Of a DNA stretch of 64,000 nt, positions 7,006 to 17,081 are shown piece by piece. Below the pieces are notes generated by a model that saw only the letters and a list, made by a program, of their open reading frames with translations, was not told the DNA's origin and did no database searches. The position numbers were made by a program, and so were the translations under genes. Position 1 is the stretch's first letter. Every line of letters begins with the position of its first letter. Source of the DNA: Actinomyces graevenitzii C83 (GTDB taxonomy: Bacteria > Actinomycetota > Actinomycetes > Actinomycetales > Actinomycetaceae); contig NZ_JH470338.1 of NCBI RefSeq assembly GCF_000239695.1, forward strand, positions 865,327 through 929,326, given 5' to 3'.

Positions 7006-9954
7006 CTAGAGCTTAACCACTGGCGCGTAGCGCAACATCAGACGTTTAACTACCCCGTCGCTAAACTCCACCTTGGCTACCGTGGATTTACCGCTACCCT
7101 CCAGGGCGATCACCGTGCCCACACCGTAGGCGTCGTGGCGTACCTTGTCGCCTAGCTTAATACCCGATTCTTCTGCCTCCGGCTCAGCTTTAACACCTAG
7201 CTTCTGGCTGCGGCGGGCCTTGGCGCGGTCTTTGGCGCGGTCTTTAGCGCTCTCAACGCGCCCCAGCTTTCCGCTAGAGCGCCGCCCGCTGCCAATTGGC
7301 GCCGAAAAGTCATCGTCTTCGTCCACCCGGCGCCCACCGCCATAGCCGCTGCCGCCGCCATAGCCACCGCCATAACTGGATCCAGTGCCGCCTTGGTAGC
7401 CGCCACCATCGCCCCGGCCCCCTCGGTAGCTACCGCCACCGCCGTAGCCGCTGCCATCACCTCGGCCCCCTCGGTAGCCGCCGCTGAAACCACCGTAGCC
7501 GGCGCGCAAACTATCCATTGAGGACGCCTCCCGCTCCCAGCGCATAAGCTCGGGCGGAATATCGTCAAGGAAACGCGAAGCCACCATCACATTGGAAGCC
7601 CCCCAGGCGCTGCGCACCGCCGCCCGAGTCAGGTACAGGCGCTCACGGGCGCGCGTTAGCGCCACATACGCCAGGCGCCGCTCCTCAGCCAGTTCACTCT
7701 CGTCAGCTAAAGACCGCGAGTGCGGGAAAGTGCCGTCTTCAAAGCCGGTGACAAACACTACCGGAAATTCCAGGCCCTTGGCGGTGTGCACGGTCATGAG
7801 GGTGACTTGCCCCTGCCCGCCGTCGTCGTCGGGAATTTGGTCTGAATCTGCCACCAGCGATACGCGTTCTAGGAACTCAGCCAGGGTGCCGGTGGGGTTT
7901 TCCTGCTGGAAGTCTTCGGCTACTGCGTGCAGTTCAGCCAGGTTTTCTACGCGGCTGGCGTCTTGGGGGTCGTCGCTGGCGCGCAACTCCGCCAGGTAAC
8001 CACTGGTATCTAGGGCTGAGTCGAGTAGCTCAGCCACCCCGGCGCCTTCACGCAGCTGGGTGCGTAAACCTTCCAAAATGTCGTCAAAGCGGCGCACCTG
8101 GGTGCGGGTGCGGGTGGCTAGCCCCGCAACTGGCGGAGTAAGCGTGATTTGACCATCAGGGGTTTGCGGGCGGGCCCTGCCGGCGGCGTCGCTAATGGCT
8201 TGGCCAAAAGAGATACCGTACTGTTCGGCGTGGGCGGCCAGGGTGGCTTCAGCTTTTTGGCCAAGTCCACGTTTGGGCACGTTGAAAATGCGGCGCAGTG
8301 AGACGGTGTCGTCTGGGTTATCTACGGCACGCAGGTAGGCTAGTGCGTCTTTGATTTCTTTGCGCTCATAGAAGCGGGTGCCACCCACTACTTTATAGGG
8401 CAGCCCGGCGCGCATGAAGGCTTCTTCTAGGGCGCGTGACTGGGCGTTGGTGCGGTAGAACACCGCAACTTGGCCGGGGCGCACCCCGTTTTCTTCACCT
8501 AGACGCTCGATTTCTTGGCTGACCCAGCGGGCTTCGTCGTATTCGGAGTCGGCCACGTAGCCCACGATTTTTTCGCCGTCACCTAGCGCAGTCCACAGGT
8601 TTTTGGCGCGCCGTCCATCATTTTGGCTGATCACGGCGTTGGCGGCGCTCAAAATGTTTTGGGTGCTGCGGTAGTTTTGTTCCAGCAAAATCGTGTGGGA
8701 GTTGGGGAAGTCTTTTTCGAACTCTTCGATGTTGCGGATGGTGGCACCTCGGAAGGCGTAGATGGACTGGTCTGAGTCACCTACTACGGTTAGTTCCCCG
8801 CTGGGGCCTTGCCCCCCAACCCCAACAAGTTCACGCACCAGCACGTATTGGGCGTGGTTGGTGTCTTGGTATTCGTCTACCAGTACGTGCCTGAAGCGGC
8901 GTCGATACAGCTGGGCGATGGCGGGTTTGGCGCGCAGTAGCTGGACTGTGCGCATGATGATGTCGTCAAAGTCGAGGGCGTTGGCGGCTTTGAGGCGTTG
9001 GTTGTAGGCGCGGTATACCTCAGCTAGGTGGCGCTCGAAGGGGTTGGAGGTGTTGGCGGTTTCAGCGAATTGTAGCGGTGTGATTAGCTCATTTTTTAGG
9101 TCGCTGATGCGGTTGGCGAAGGCTTTGGGGGTGAAGCGTTTGGGGTCGATGCCTAGTTCGCGCACGATCAGGGTGATTAGGCGCTGGGAGTCGGTGGCGT
9201 CGTAAATGGAGAAGCTTGAGCGTAGCCCGGCGGCTTCGTGTTCGCGGCGCAAGATGCGTACGCAGGCCGAGTGGAAGGTGAGCACCCACATGTATTTGCC
9301 GGCCCCTCCCACCAGGGTTTCTAGGCGTTCGCGCATTTCGGCGGCGGCTTTGTTGGTGAAGGTAATGGCTAGGATTTCGCTGCCTCGGGCCCGGCCGGTG
9401 GCTAGCAGGTAGGCGATGCGGTGGGTGAGCACGCGGGTTTTGCCTGAGCCGGCGCCGGCTACGATCAGTAGTGGCCCGCCTTGGTAGATGACGGCCTCGT
9501 ATTGGGCTGGGTTTAGGCCCTGTAGAAGCTGCTCTGCTGCGGGGTTTGCGCTCTTGTTAGCGACGGCGCCCGTGTGGGGCTTGCTTGCAGTGGCACCCGC
9601 GTTGTAAGCGGCGACGGCGCCTGTGTGGGTTGCGTTTGCTGCGCTGCTCGCCTGGCTACCTGCCTGGCTAGGGTCAGCCGCGTCAGGGCCAGCTGTACCA
9701 GCCGCCGCGCCAGCGTAGTCGCCACCGCTGGTGAAGCCAGCGCCGCCAGGAATGGCGGTGGGCCACTGTTCATAGTCTTGAGCCGCCCAGGCGGCCAGGG
9801 CTGCTTTATCTTGACTATCTAGTTCGGGCATGTCGTAGCCCTCTTCATAGTCAGCAGGGGGCTCAACCAGCTGCCAAGCTTCCTCGTCGGCGTCGCTAAG
9901 GGACGGTAGTACGGCAGCAGGGTTTAGTCGCATGGGGTCGCCAAAAAGATCCAC
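7006..9954 (-). CDS. pcrA: UvrD/PcrA-type ATP-dependent DNA helicase
   Basis: The 982-residue superfamily 1A helicase has the expected motifs in order: GAGSGKT (about residue 170), TFTNKAAAEM, DEYQDTNHAQY, GDSDQSIYAFRGA, VHTAKGLEFPVV and ALTRARERLYLT. The C-terminal RNA-polymerase-binding (Tudor-like) module appears as IKLGDKVRHDAYGVGTV. It unwinds DNA 3'-5' in repair and replication restart. Two parts are unusual. An N-terminal extension of about 140 residues holds Ala/Thr-rich repeats (THTGAVAAY, KPHTGAVANK). A Gly/Arg/Tyr-rich stretch at about 835-905 carries repeated GGYRGGRGDG units like RGG boxes. The protein is therefore longer than the usual 730-830 residues. Its ATG is the first good start. 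It converges with pfkA and precedes no coupled gene. Confidence 0.95.
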   Translation of the reverse strand: MDLFGDPMRLNPAAVLPSLSDADEEAWQLVEPPADYEEGYDMPELDSQDKAALAAWAAQDYEQWPTAIPGGAGFTSGGDYAGAAAGTAGPDAADPSQAGSQASSAANATHTGAVAAYNAGATASKPHTGAVANKSANPAAEQLLQGLNPAQYEAVIYQGGPLLIVAGAGSGKTRVLTHRIAYLLATGRARGSEILAITFTNKAAAEMRERLETLVGGAGKYMWVLTFHSACVRILRREHEAAGLRSSFSIYDATDSQRLITLIVRELGIDPKRFTPKAFANRISDLKNELITPLQFAETANTSNPFERHLAEVYRAYNQRLKAANALDFDDIIMRTVQLLRAKPAIAQLYRRRFRHVLVDEYQDTNHAQYVLVRELVGVGGQGPSGELTVVGDSDQSIYAFRGATIRNIEEFEKDFPNSHTILLEQNYRSTQNILSAANAVISQNDGRRAKNLWTALGDGEKIVGYVADSEYDEARWVSQEIERLGEENGVRPGQVAVFYRTNAQSRALEEAFMRAGLPYKVVGGTRFYERKEIKDALAYLRAVDNPDDTVSLRRIFNVPKRGLGQKAEATLAAHAEQYGISFGQAISDAAGRARPQTPDGQITLTPPVAGLATRTRTQVRRFDDILEGLRTQLREGAGVAELLDSALDTSGYLAELRASDDPQDASRVENLAELHAVAEDFQQENPTGTLAEFLERVSLVADSDQIPDDDGGQGQVTLMTVHTAKGLEFPVVFVTGFEDGTFPHSRSLADESELAEERRLAYVALTRARERLYLTRAAVRSAWGASNVMVASRFLDDIPPELMRWEREASSMDSLRAGYGGFSGGYRGGRGDGSGYGGGGSYRGGRGDGGGYQGGTGSSYGGGYGGGSGYGGGRRVDEDDDFSAPIGSGRRSSGKLGRVESAKDRAKDRAKARRSQKLGVKAEPEAEESGIKLGDKVRHDAYGVGTVIALEGSGKSTVAKVEFSDGVVKRLMLRYAPVVKL

Positions 9955-10014
9955 GGGCCCAGTCTAGCCATCCGCGCCCCTCGCCGTCGTCGAGCCTAAA
10001 GCCGCCACAAAACG

Positions 10015-10971
10015 CTACTTAACCGCCTGCAGGTAACGCTGGCGGCCAGTTAGATCCCGGTGGCACCCGCTCTGGCTAAAACCAGCTGCCTTAGCCGCCT
10101 TGACCAGGGCCTCTACCTGGCTGGGGTCATGCTCCATAACCAGTACTCCCCCCACTCGCAGCAAGCTAGAGGCCCGTTTAATCAGTTTTAGGGGTAGCTC
10201 CAAACCATCTACTCCCCCGCCAAAAAGCGCCAGGGGCGGATCATAACTAGCGGTTTCACTATCCTCAATAAGCCCTGCGGGCACATACGGCGGATTAGTT
10301 ACTACCACATCCACCTGGCCCTCAATTTCAGCTAACTCAGTTAAGGGGCCGGTGGCGTCGGCTTCAATTACGTTCACGTTGGCCTGGTTTTTTTGCGCAT
10401 TAACGCGGGCTAAAGCGGCTGCCTGGGAATCTAGCTCAACCGCCCACACCCGGCAGCCGGGCACCTCGCTGGCCAGCGCGCAGGCAATTGCACCTGAACC
10501 AGTACACAGGTCAACCACCAGCGGCGCAGCCAGGGTGCTGGCGGCCTCGATCGCGGCTCCGGCCACCACCTCAGTTTCTGGGCGCACAATAAACACCCCC
10601 GGCTGGCTTAATAGCTCCAGGTGGCGAAAATACATGCGGCCCGTGATTAGCTGTAGCGGTTCACGCCCAGCGCGCCGGGTGATCACCTGCTCATAGCGGT
10701 CAAAAAAGTCCTGCGGCGCCTGGCTAAGCAGGTAGAGTTTTTCGCCCAGCACAAACTCCGCCAGTTGGCGCGCGTCACTGTGGGCACTAGCCACCCCTCT
10801 TTCAGCTAGGCGCGCAGTGGCCTGGGAGATAGCCTGCATAACTTGGGCGCGTCCCTGCCCAGCCAGCGAAGTTATTGGCGTTTTCTCGCTCTGCCCAGCT
10901 GGCGCCCGCATTGCTCGCTCTGGGGCGCCAGAGTCTGCTGCCAGCGGCTGATCCGCCAGCGGCGCACCCAT
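10015..10971 (-). CDS. prmC: PrmC, release factor glutamine N5-methyltransferase
   Basis: The 318-residue protein has the SAM-binding fold with VVDLCTGSGAIACALA and the catalytic NPPYVP motif that flips the glutamine of the release-factor GGQ loop. It methylates PrfA/PrfB and raises termination efficiency. The first 45 residues are an extra Ala/Pro-rich stretch, so the true start may lie further in; a methionine at about residue 45 (MQAISQATARL) begins the conserved domain. It lies one base downstream of prfA, its substrate, the common prfA-prmC operon order. Confidence 0.93.
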   Translation of the reverse strand: MGAPLADQPLAADSGAPERAMRAPAGQSEKTPITSLAGQGRAQVMQAISQATARLAERGVASAHSDARQLAEFVLGEKLYLLSQAPQDFFDRYEQVITRRAGREPLQLITGRMYFRHLELLSQPGVFIVRPETEVVAGAAIEAASTLAAPLVVDLCTGSGAIACALASEVPGCRVWAVELDSQAAALARVNAQKNQANVNVIEADATGPLTELAEIEGQVDVVVTNPPYVPAGLIEDSETASYDPPLALFGGGVDGLELPLKLIKRASSLLRVGGVLVMEHDPSQVEALVKAAKAAGFSQSGCHRDLTGRQRYLQAVK

Positions 10972-10972
10972 T

Positions 10973-12064
10973 TCAGTTACCTACAGCAGCTAGACGCGCG
11001 GCCTCATCCATAACAATCGCAGAGTCAATTACCGGCCCTAAATCACCGTCAAGCACATTAGACAGGTTATAGGCCTTGTAACCGGTGCGGTGGTCAGCGA
11101 TACGGTTTTCGGGGAAGTTGTAGGTGCGGATGCGCTCAGAGCGGTCCACAGTACGTACCTGGCTTAGGCGCGCCGCGTTAGCTTCAGCCTCAGCCTGGGC
11201 GGCCTGCTCAGCTAGCAGGCGGGCCCGCAGCACGCGCATAGCCGCTTCCTTATTTTGCAGCTGGGACTTTTCGTTCTGCATAGACACCACAATGCCGGTG
11301 GGTAGGTGAGTGATGCGCACAGCCGAGTCGGTGGTGTTAACGCTTTGACCACCGGGACCTGAAGAGCGGAACACGTCAATACGCAGGTCGTTGGGGTCAA
11401 TTTCAATCTCGCCAGGGTCATCAACTTCAGGCATCACAAACACACCGGCAGCTGAAGTGTGTACGCGGCCCTGAGATTCAGTCACCGGCACGCGCTGTAC
11501 GCGGTGCACGCCACCCTCATATTTCAGGTGCGCCCACACCCCATCCTCAGGGGCCACCGTGCCTTTAGCTTTGACGGCCACCTGAATGTCTTTAAAACCA
11601 CCCAAGTCAGAGTCGGTGAAGCTTAACACTTCGGTACTCCAACCCATACGCTCAGCATAACGGGTGTACATACGCACCAGGTCTCCGGCAAATAGGGCGG
11701 ATTCTTCCCCACCCTCACCAGCTTTAACCTCAATGATTACGTCACGGGCGTCGTCGGGGTCACGCGGAATCAAAAGCTTACGTAACTTATCTGCAGCCTG
11801 CGCCTCAGCGTCCTGCAAAGCCGGAATTTCTGCGGCAAAGTCGGCGTCGGCTTCAGCTAGCTCACGGGCGTCAGCCAGATCCTGTCGTAGCGAATCCCAA
11901 TCCCTATAGGCAGCTACTGTCTGTCCAAGCTCTGCATAGCGGCGTCCTAGCTTACGTAGAGCCACAGGATCAGTGGCCGCACTAGCCATTTTCGCTTCAA
12001 TATCAGTGTATTCATCAACAAGTGCGCGGGCGGCAGAGAAATCCTCAGCATGGGTGTCAGACAT
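10973..12064 (-). CDS. prfA: Peptide chain release factor 1
   Basis: The 363-residue protein carries the catalytic GGQ ([19 protein letters not shown]) and the RF1 stop-recognition PxT motif within [20 protein letters not shown], which distinguishes RF1 (UAA/UAG) from RF2. N-terminal coiled-coil and core domains have normal length. It releases finished proteins on the ribosome and is methylated by the next gene product, PrmC. The start ATG lies directly after the upstream rpmE terminator region. Confidence 0.97.
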   Translation of the reverse strand: MSDTHAEDFSAARALVDEYTDIEAKMASAATDPVALRKLGRRYAELGQTVAAYRDWDSLRQDLADARELAEADADFAAEIPALQDAEAQAADKLRKLLIPRDPDDARDVIIEVKAGEGGEESALFAGDLVRMYTRYAERMGWSTEVLSFTDSDLGGFKDIQVAVKAKGTVAPEDGVWAHLKYEGGVHRVQRVPVTESQGRVHTSAAGVFVMPEVDDPGEIEIDPNDLRIDVFRSSGPGGQSVNTTDSAVRITHLPTGIVVSMQNEKSQLQNKEAAMRVLRARLLAEQAAQAEAEANAARLSQVRTVDRSERIRTYNFPENRIADHRTGYKAYNLSNVLDGDLGPVIDSAIVMDEAARLAAVGN

Positions 12065-12094
12065 ACTTAAAGCCTACCAGGGTCATAAGGACGC

Positions 12095-12125
12095 AAAAAT
12101 GCCCCGAACCTCTCGGCCCGGGGCA
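12095..12125 (-). terminator. Intrinsic terminator of rpmE
   Basis: On the minus strand TGCCCCG pairs with CGGGGCA (12100-12125) and is followed at once by TTTTT (12095-12099), a classic Rho-independent terminator. It separates rpmE from prfA, whose promoter must therefore lie in or just past the hairpin. Confidence 0.85.
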
Positions 12126-12149
12126 CCATTTAGGGCAGTAAAACCCAGA

Positions 12150-12362
12150 TCACTTCTTGCGCTTGCCGTAGCGAGCCTCGAAGCGAGCCACACGACCACC
12201 GGTGTCCAGAATCTTCTGCTTGCCGGTGTAGAAGGGGTGGCAGTTAGAGCACACGTCTACGCGGATCTCACCAGAGGTGACGGTAGAGCGAGTCTCGAAG
12301 GTGTTACCACAGGTGCAAGTCACCGTGGTGGGCACGTATTCGGGGTGAATACCCTGCTTCAT
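12150..12362 (-). CDS. rpmE: 50S ribosomal protein bL31, zinc-binding (C+) form
   Basis: The 70-residue protein begins [19 protein letters not shown] and contains [12 protein letters not shown]. The Cys pairs CTC and CSNC are the zinc site of the C+ paralogue, and FYTGKQ is the family signature. It is a large-subunit protein at the intersubunit bridge. In many bacteria the C+ form is replaced by a Cys-free copy under zinc starvation; no such copy is in this window. RBS AAGGAG lies 8 nt upstream. It is monocistronic, between rho and prfA as in other actinobacteria. Confidence 0.97.
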   Translation of the reverse strand: MKQGIHPEYVPTTVTCTCGNTFETRSTVTSGEIRVDVCSNCHPFYTGKQKILDTGGRVARFEARYGKRKK

Positions 12363-12436
12363 TTAGGAATCTCCTTATAGCTTCAGAGGTTGCCGGGTCC
12401 TAAAACCGTTTTTTAGGTGAACCGGTCAACGTGGCG

Positions 12437-12465
12437 ATTATGCCAGCCAATTACCTCGCATACAA
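12437..12465 (-). promoter_or_regulatory. Candidate sigma-70-type promoter of rpmE
   Basis: On the minus strand TTGTAT and CATAAT are spaced 17 nt apart, placing the transcript start about 65 nt before the rpmE ATG. The leader then holds a small CCTAAAA/TTTTAGG hairpin (about 12398-12416), which could be a regulatory element or an operator. No Zur box was confirmed. Confidence 0.5.
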
Positions 12466-12542
12466 GCAATGGGAACCTCACGCTCAGCGAGATTCCCACC
12501 ACTTGTTTTATTCAGCTTTGCCGCAGTTGGCGTTGGGGCCAC

Positions 12543-14528
12543 CTAGGCTTTGGCGTTAACTTCCTGCTCAGCAGCGCTTACTGCCGGTGTTTGACGTGAA
12601 ACAGCCATCAGGAACTCAGCGTTGGAAGCAGTGTCTTTGAGCTTGTTAAGCACCAGTTCCAAGGCGGCCTGCTGGTCAAGACCAGCAAATAGGCGACGCA
12701 GTTTCCACATGATCTTTAGCTGTGCCGGGTCAATTAGTAGCTCTTCGCGGCGAGTACCCGAGGCGGCCACATCCACCGCCGGGAAGATACGACGCTCAGA
12801 TAGCTGACGCGACAGGCGCAGTTCCATGTTACCGGTGCCCTTGAACTCTTCGAAGATCACCTCGTCCATCTTGGAACCGGTCTCTACCAGTGCGGTTGCC
12901 AAAATGGTTAGTGAGCCACCGTTTTCTACGTTACGGGCGGCACCGAAGAACTTCTTGGGCGGGTATAGCGCGGCAGCGTCCACACCACCGGAGAGGATAC
13001 GGCCAGAGACCGGGGCGGCCAGGTTGTAGGCGCGGCCCAGGCGGGTGATGGAGTCAAGCAGCACCACCACGTCCTGGCCTAGCTCTACCAGGCGTTTGGC
13101 GCGCTCAATGGCCAGTTCAGCAACCACGGTGTGATCGGAGGCGGGGCGGTCAAAGGTGGAGGCAATAACCTCACCCTTAACCGTGCGCTGCATGTCGGTA
13201 ACTTCTTCAGGACGCTCATCAACCAGCACCACCATTAGGTGCACTTCGGGGTTGTTAACCGCGATAGCGTTGGCGATTTGCTGCAGCACAATGGTCTTAC
13301 CGGCCTTGGGCGGCGAAACGATCAGACCACGCTGGCCCTTACCAATGGGGGCTACCAGGTCAATTACGCGCGGAGTTAGAGCCTTGGGAGTGGTTTCTAG
13401 GCGCAGGTGCTCTTGCGGGTAAAGCGGGGTGAGCTTAGCAAAGTCGGGGCGACGCTTAGCCGCTTCCACATCCATACCGTTAACGGTTTCTACCGAGTGG
13501 ATGGGGTTGTATTTGGGGCGGATCTGGCGTTGCTGTTGCTGTTTGCGGCCCTGGTAGCGGGTGTAGGGCTCAGGTGAGCCTTCACGTACCCAACCGGTTA
13601 CCGCGTCACCGGGGCGCAATCCGTTGGCTTTAACCTGGGCGCTGGAGACGTAGATGTCGTTGGGGCCCGGTAGATAGCCGGAAGTACGCAGGTAGGAGTG
13701 GTTAGGGCCAACTTCAAGGATGCCGGCCACGGGCACTAGTACTTCTTCTTCGCGTTCGCGCGGCTCGTTGTTTACGTTGTCGCGGTTGCGTTTTCTATCA
13801 CGGGGACGACGGCGCTCGGCGGGCTCTTCGGCGCTGGACTCAGCTCTGCGCTCAGTGGGCTCAACTGCGTTAGTGCCGGTCTGCTCGGCTAGTTCACGCA
13901 TCAGCGCAGCCTTGGCGTTGATGTGTTCTTCAATGCCGCCGCGTTTGCCCGGGTCTTCCTCGATTGCCTGAGCGCCGGCTAGGCGACGACGCGGACGACG
14001 GGTGCGCATTTCTTCACGCTCACTCTTGTCGCCTCTCTCAGCGCGGCGCGAACGCTCAATTTCTCGCGCAGCAGCGCGGGCGGTAGCACGTGCGTTCATT
14101 TCAGCTTCGCTGCGCGGGGCCGGTAGCTCTAGGCCTAGGTCCAGGCTGCCCAGGTCAGTGCGGGGGGCGGAGGCAGGGGCGGAAGCACGACGGCGCCCCA
14201 AACGGCGGACACCTTCAGCTTGAGACTGTTCTAGCTCATTTGCCTCAGCTTCGCGGCGAGCCGCTAGACGCGGATTAATGCTTAGTTCGGGAATTTCGTT
14301 TGTATGCACGGTAGCGGCCGGGTTTAGTGCAGTGGCGGTACTAGTGTTAGCAGCAGCGTTGCTCTTAGCAGCTAGGCGGGCTGCACGAATTGCTGAAGTT
14401 AGCTCAACCTTGCGCATCCGCGAGGTACCAACAAGTCCCATGGAGGCGGCTAGCTCTTGCAGGTCAGCCAAACGCATGGTTGACAATGGTCGGGATGTGC
14501 CAGGCTTGGCATTGGGGGTCTCGGTCAC
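12543..14528 (-). CDS. rho: Transcription termination factor Rho
   Basis: The 661-residue protein has an N-terminal Rho-N helix domain ([17 protein letters not shown]). A long Arg/Glu/Ala-rich insert follows at about residues 55-245, typical of actinobacterial Rho and thought to broaden RNA binding. Then come the cold-shock-like RNA-binding domain ([18 protein letters not shown]) and the RecA-type ATPase with [12 protein letters not shown] (Walker A), the [14 protein letters not shown] region and the Q/R loops. It is a hexameric RNA helicase that ends transcription. The start is a GTG at 14526-14528 with AAGGA upstream. Its leader is long and holds a hairpin next to the RBS. Confidence 0.97.
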   Translation of the reverse strand: MTETPNAKPGTSRPLSTMRLADLQELAASMGLVGTSRMRKVELTSAIRAARLAAKSNAAANTSTATALNPAATVHTNEIPELSINPRLAARREAEANELEQSQAEGVRRLGRRRASAPASAPRTDLGSLDLGLELPAPRSEAEMNARATARAAAREIERSRRAERGDKSEREEMRTRRPRRRLAGAQAIEEDPGKRGGIEEHINAKAALMRELAEQTGTNAVEPTERRAESSAEEPAERRRPRDRKRNRDNVNNEPREREEEVLVPVAGILEVGPNHSYLRTSGYLPGPNDIYVSSAQVKANGLRPGDAVTGWVREGSPEPYTRYQGRKQQQQRQIRPKYNPIHSVETVNGMDVEAAKRRPDFAKLTPLYPQEHLRLETTPKALTPRVIDLVAPIGKGQRGLIVSPPKAGKTIVLQQIANAIAVNNPEVHLMVVLVDERPEEVTDMQRTVKGEVIASTFDRPASDHTVVAELAIERAKRLVELGQDVVVLLDSITRLGRAYNLAAPVSGRILSGGVDAAALYPPKKFFGAARNVENGGSLTILATALVETGSKMDEVIFEEFKGTGNMELRLSRQLSERRIFPAVDVAASGTRREELLIDPAQLKIMWKLRRLFAGLDQQAALELVLNKLKDTASNAEFLMAVSRQTPAVSAAEQEVNAKA

Positions 14529-14548
14529 GAGGATCCTTCTATGGTTTT

Positions 14549-14573
14549 TACCACCTATTTAACGCAGGTGGTA
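14549..14573 (-). promoter_or_regulatory. Hairpin just upstream of the rho ribosome binding site
   Basis: TACCACCT and AGGTGGTA form an 8-bp stem ending about 20 nt before the rho GTG. It could modulate rho translation or act as a Rho-dependent attenuator; no function is shown. Confidence 0.4.
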
Positions 14574-14799
14574 ATGAGGATAATTCGAGTGCCGGATAAA
14601 CGCGGACTTGTATTAAGCATCCAGTTGCGAAGACCTCGCATAAAAACTTGGGTGCTGAGCTTGAACTGCATCCAGTCCTTGCTCATGCATCACTGTAGCA
14701 GATAGATGCTAAAAACACCTATCTTCTACCATATTTGTGCCACAAATTCGACGCTTTCCAGCATTAAAGTAAACACTCTACTGCCCTTATGATACAGCT

Positions 14800-14831
14800 A
14801 AGGGCCGACGATTATTAAACCGTCAGCCCTT
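14800..14831 (-). terminator. Hairpin terminator after thrB
   Basis: AAGGGC-GACG pairs with CGTC-GCCCTT across a 10-nt loop with one bulge in each arm, 60 bases after the thrB stop. It probably ends the hom/thrC/thrB transcript; the U-run is weak. Confidence 0.6.
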
Positions 14832-14891
14832 AAAGCTAAATTCAGCTGCTCAGCTGATCTAGTCAGCGCCGTCTTTAGGACGCAAACAGAT

Positions 14892-15818
14892 CTAGTGCAG
14901 TTGCAGCGGCGACAGCGGCAGCGGCACTGCCCCCTGAGTGTCTACACCAGGACTAAGCACGCTCCAGCCGTGGCGGCGCAAAGTATTGCGAGTGTGGCTG
15001 GGGAGCTTATCTAACACCAGCACAGTTGGCCCAGCCCCACTAATAACCGCAGGCAGGCCCTCCTCACGCAGGGCGCGCATCACCGCCGTCGAGTCTTCAA
15101 GTACCCCAGCGCGGTAATCCTGGTGCAACCTATCCTGGGTGGCGCTCATTAGCAGCTGCCTTTGGCCAGTTAGCCCCAGCATCAGCAAAGCTGCTCGCGA
15201 GATGTTAAAGATAGCGTCTTCACGCGAGACCATCTCAGGTAGTACCTCACGAGCCTTAGCGGTAGACAGGCGGATACTTTCCGGGGGCACCAGTAAAGTC
15301 ACCGGTAGGGAGGCGTCGAGGTGGATCTGGGCGCTGTGGGCTTTACCTGCTTCCATCCAGGAAACTGTGGCGCCACCGTAAACAGCTGGAGCCACGTTGT
15401 CGGGGTGGCCCTCCATTTCAGTGGCTAGCTGCAAGATGACCTCGTCGTTAAGCGCTTCAGGCTCGTCGATAAGGCCGCGTGCCAGCATCAGCCCGGCCAC
15501 CGCCGCACTGGCTGAAGAACCCATACCTGAGCCGTGGGGCACCCGGTTGCGGCAACGCATATCAAAGTTGGCTTGCGAGGCCCCAACCGCTTCTAAACCA
15601 AAACGCAGGGCACGCACCACCAGGTTATTGTCGTCGGTGGGGACTTTGCCGGCCCCTACCCCTTCAACATCCACATGGGTGGCGTAGGTTACCGGGCGTA
15701 CATCAACCTCGTCATAAAAACGCACCGCCAGCCCCAGGCTGTCGAAGCCTGGGCCCAGGTTGGCACTGGTGGCGGGAACACGAACTGAGGCGTATTCGGC
15801 GCTGATGCGCACGCTCAT
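14892..15818 (-). CDS. thrB: Homoserine kinase (GHMP family)
   Basis: The 308-residue GHMP kinase has motif 1 [20 protein letters not shown], the ATP loop [19 protein letters not shown] (about residue 95) and motif 3 [13 protein letters not shown] near the C-terminus. It phosphorylates homoserine, giving the substrate of ThrC. It overlaps the thrC stop by 4 nt, so the two are translationally coupled. Confidence 0.96.
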   Translation of the reverse strand: MSVRISAEYASVRVPATSANLGPGFDSLGLAVRFYDEVDVRPVTYATHVDVEGVGAGKVPTDDNNLVVRALRFGLEAVGASQANFDMRCRNRVPHGSGMGSSASAAVAGLMLARGLIDEPEALNDEVILQLATEMEGHPDNVAPAVYGGATVSWMEAGKAHSAQIHLDASLPVTLLVPPESIRLSTAKAREVLPEMVSREDAIFNISRAALLMLGLTGQRQLLMSATQDRLHQDYRAGVLEDSTAVMRALREEGLPAVISGAGPTVLVLDKLPSHTRNTLRRHGWSVLSPGVDTQGAVPLPLSPLQLH

Positions 15819-16936
15819 AGACCCAACAGCTCCACAGCAGCCTCCACGGTGGGGGCAATAGACTCAGTGGTGATTTCCTGGCGGCTAAGCGCAGTGGCGG
15901 TGTCTTTGAGACCATTACCGGTCACGGTGCACACGATCTTCCAGCCCTTTTGTACCAGGCCCGCCTCGCCAGCCTTGATCAGGCCGGCCACAGAAGCGGC
16001 TGAGGCCGGCTCTACGAACACGCCGGCTTCAGCGGCCAGTAGCGCCTGGGCGTCAAGGATTTCACTGTCGGAAACGGCGGAAATAAAGCCGTTTGAGTCG
16101 TCGCGTGCAGCCACGGCATAGTCCCAGCTGGCCGGGTTACCGATACGGATAGCGGTAGCTACAGTTTCGGGGTTGGCTACCGGGCCGCCGTGCACGAAAG
16201 GCGCGGCGCCTTCAGCCTGGATGCCCCACATGCGCGGCACGCGGGTAGCTACCGGCGCAAAGTCACGCGGGTCAGCAGCGGCGGCGTCGAAGTCGGCGCT
16301 CATTGTGGCCGCAGTAGTGCGCCCAGCGTACTCGTTGTAACCCATCCAGTAAGCGGAGATGTTACCGGCGTTGCCAACCGGGAGCATGTGTACATCGGGG
16401 GCGTCACCCAGGGTGTCTACCACCTCAAAAGCGGCGGTTTTCTGACCCTGCAGACGGTAGGGGTTAACTGAGTTAACCAGCGCCACCGGGTAGGAGCGGC
16501 TCAGCTCGCGGGCAATGTTTAGGCCGTCGTCGAAGTTACCGTCAATTTGTACCAGGCGGGCGCCGTGCACAATGGCCTGAGCTAGCTTGCCGGCAGCGAT
16601 CTTGCCCTTGGGCAGCACCACTACGCAGTTAACGCCGGCGGCCACCGCGTAGGCGGCAGCGGAAGCCGAGGTGTTACCGGTGGAGGCGCAGATAACCGTG
16701 TTGGCTCCCGACTCGGCCACCTTGCTCATGGCCATGGTCATGCCACGGTCCTTGAAAGAGCCGGTGGGGTTCATGCCTTCAACCTTCACCCACACCTGGG
16801 CGTCAAGTTTCTTAGAAAGCGTGGGCACGGGCACCAGCGGCGTGCCACCTTCGCCTAGGGTGACGATCGGGGTTGACTGCGAAACGGGCAGTCGGTCGCG
16901 GTATTCGTTAAGCAGGCCTTGCCAGATGTGGGCCAT
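15815..16936 (-). CDS. thrC: Threonine synthase (PLP enzyme)
   Basis: The 373-residue PLP fold type II enzyme has [20 protein letters not shown], which includes the Schiff-base lysine, then [16 protein letters not shown] (substrate loop) and [10 protein letters not shown] (phosphate-binding glycine loop). It converts O-phosphohomoserine to threonine. RBS GAGGAG lies 7 nt before the ATG. It sits between hom and thrB, 127 bp after hom, and this gap is filled partly by 23-bp tandem repeats. Confidence 0.96.
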   Translation of the reverse strand: MAHIWQGLLNEYRDRLPVSQSTPIVTLGEGGTPLVPVPTLSKKLDAQVWVKVEGMNPTGSFKDRGMTMAMSKVAESGANTVICASTGNTSASAAAYAVAAGVNCVVVLPKGKIAAGKLAQAIVHGARLVQIDGNFDDGLNIARELSRSYPVALVNSVNPYRLQGQKTAAFEVVDTLGDAPDVHMLPVGNAGNISAYWMGYNEYAGRTTAATMSADFDAAAADPRDFAPVATRVPRMWGIQAEGAAPFVHGGPVANPETVATAIRIGNPASWDYAVAARDDSNGFISAVSDSEILDAQALLAAEAGVFVEPASAASVAGLIKAGEAGLVQKGWKIVCTVTGNGLKDTATALSRQEITTESIAPTVEAAVELLGL

Positions 16937-17017
16937 GTTTTCTCCTCGCTGGTTCCTTAAATCTAAGTCTGTTTTTAGCTGTTTGCGGCGGCTGGGCGCC
17001 TAGCGCTGTGGCTCCTT

Positions 17018-17081
17018 TTAGTGGCGTGCCACTGGCACCTTTAGCGGCGAGCCACTGGCACCTTTAGCGGCGGGCCACTAG
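17018..17081 (-). repeat. Three 23-bp tandem repeats that include the hom stop codon
   Basis: Units 17018-17040, 17041-17063 and 17064 onward all begin TTAG(C/T)GGCG and run into GCCACT. On the minus strand the last unit is the 3' end of hom with its TAA, and the next two are diverged copies, each ending in TAA. It looks like tandem duplication of a gene terminus. Confidence 0.9.

Larger units (their letters stand above)
14529..14891 (-). other. Long rho leader/intergenic region
   Basis: This 363-bp gap between thrB and rho has no convincing coding frame. It is AT-rich relative to its neighbours and must hold the rho promoter plus a 5' leader, since thrB ends upstream with its own hairpin at 14800-14831. 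Long leaders are common for rho and often mediate autoregulation; here that is inference. No clear -35/-10 pair could be fixed by eye. Confidence 0.5.
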
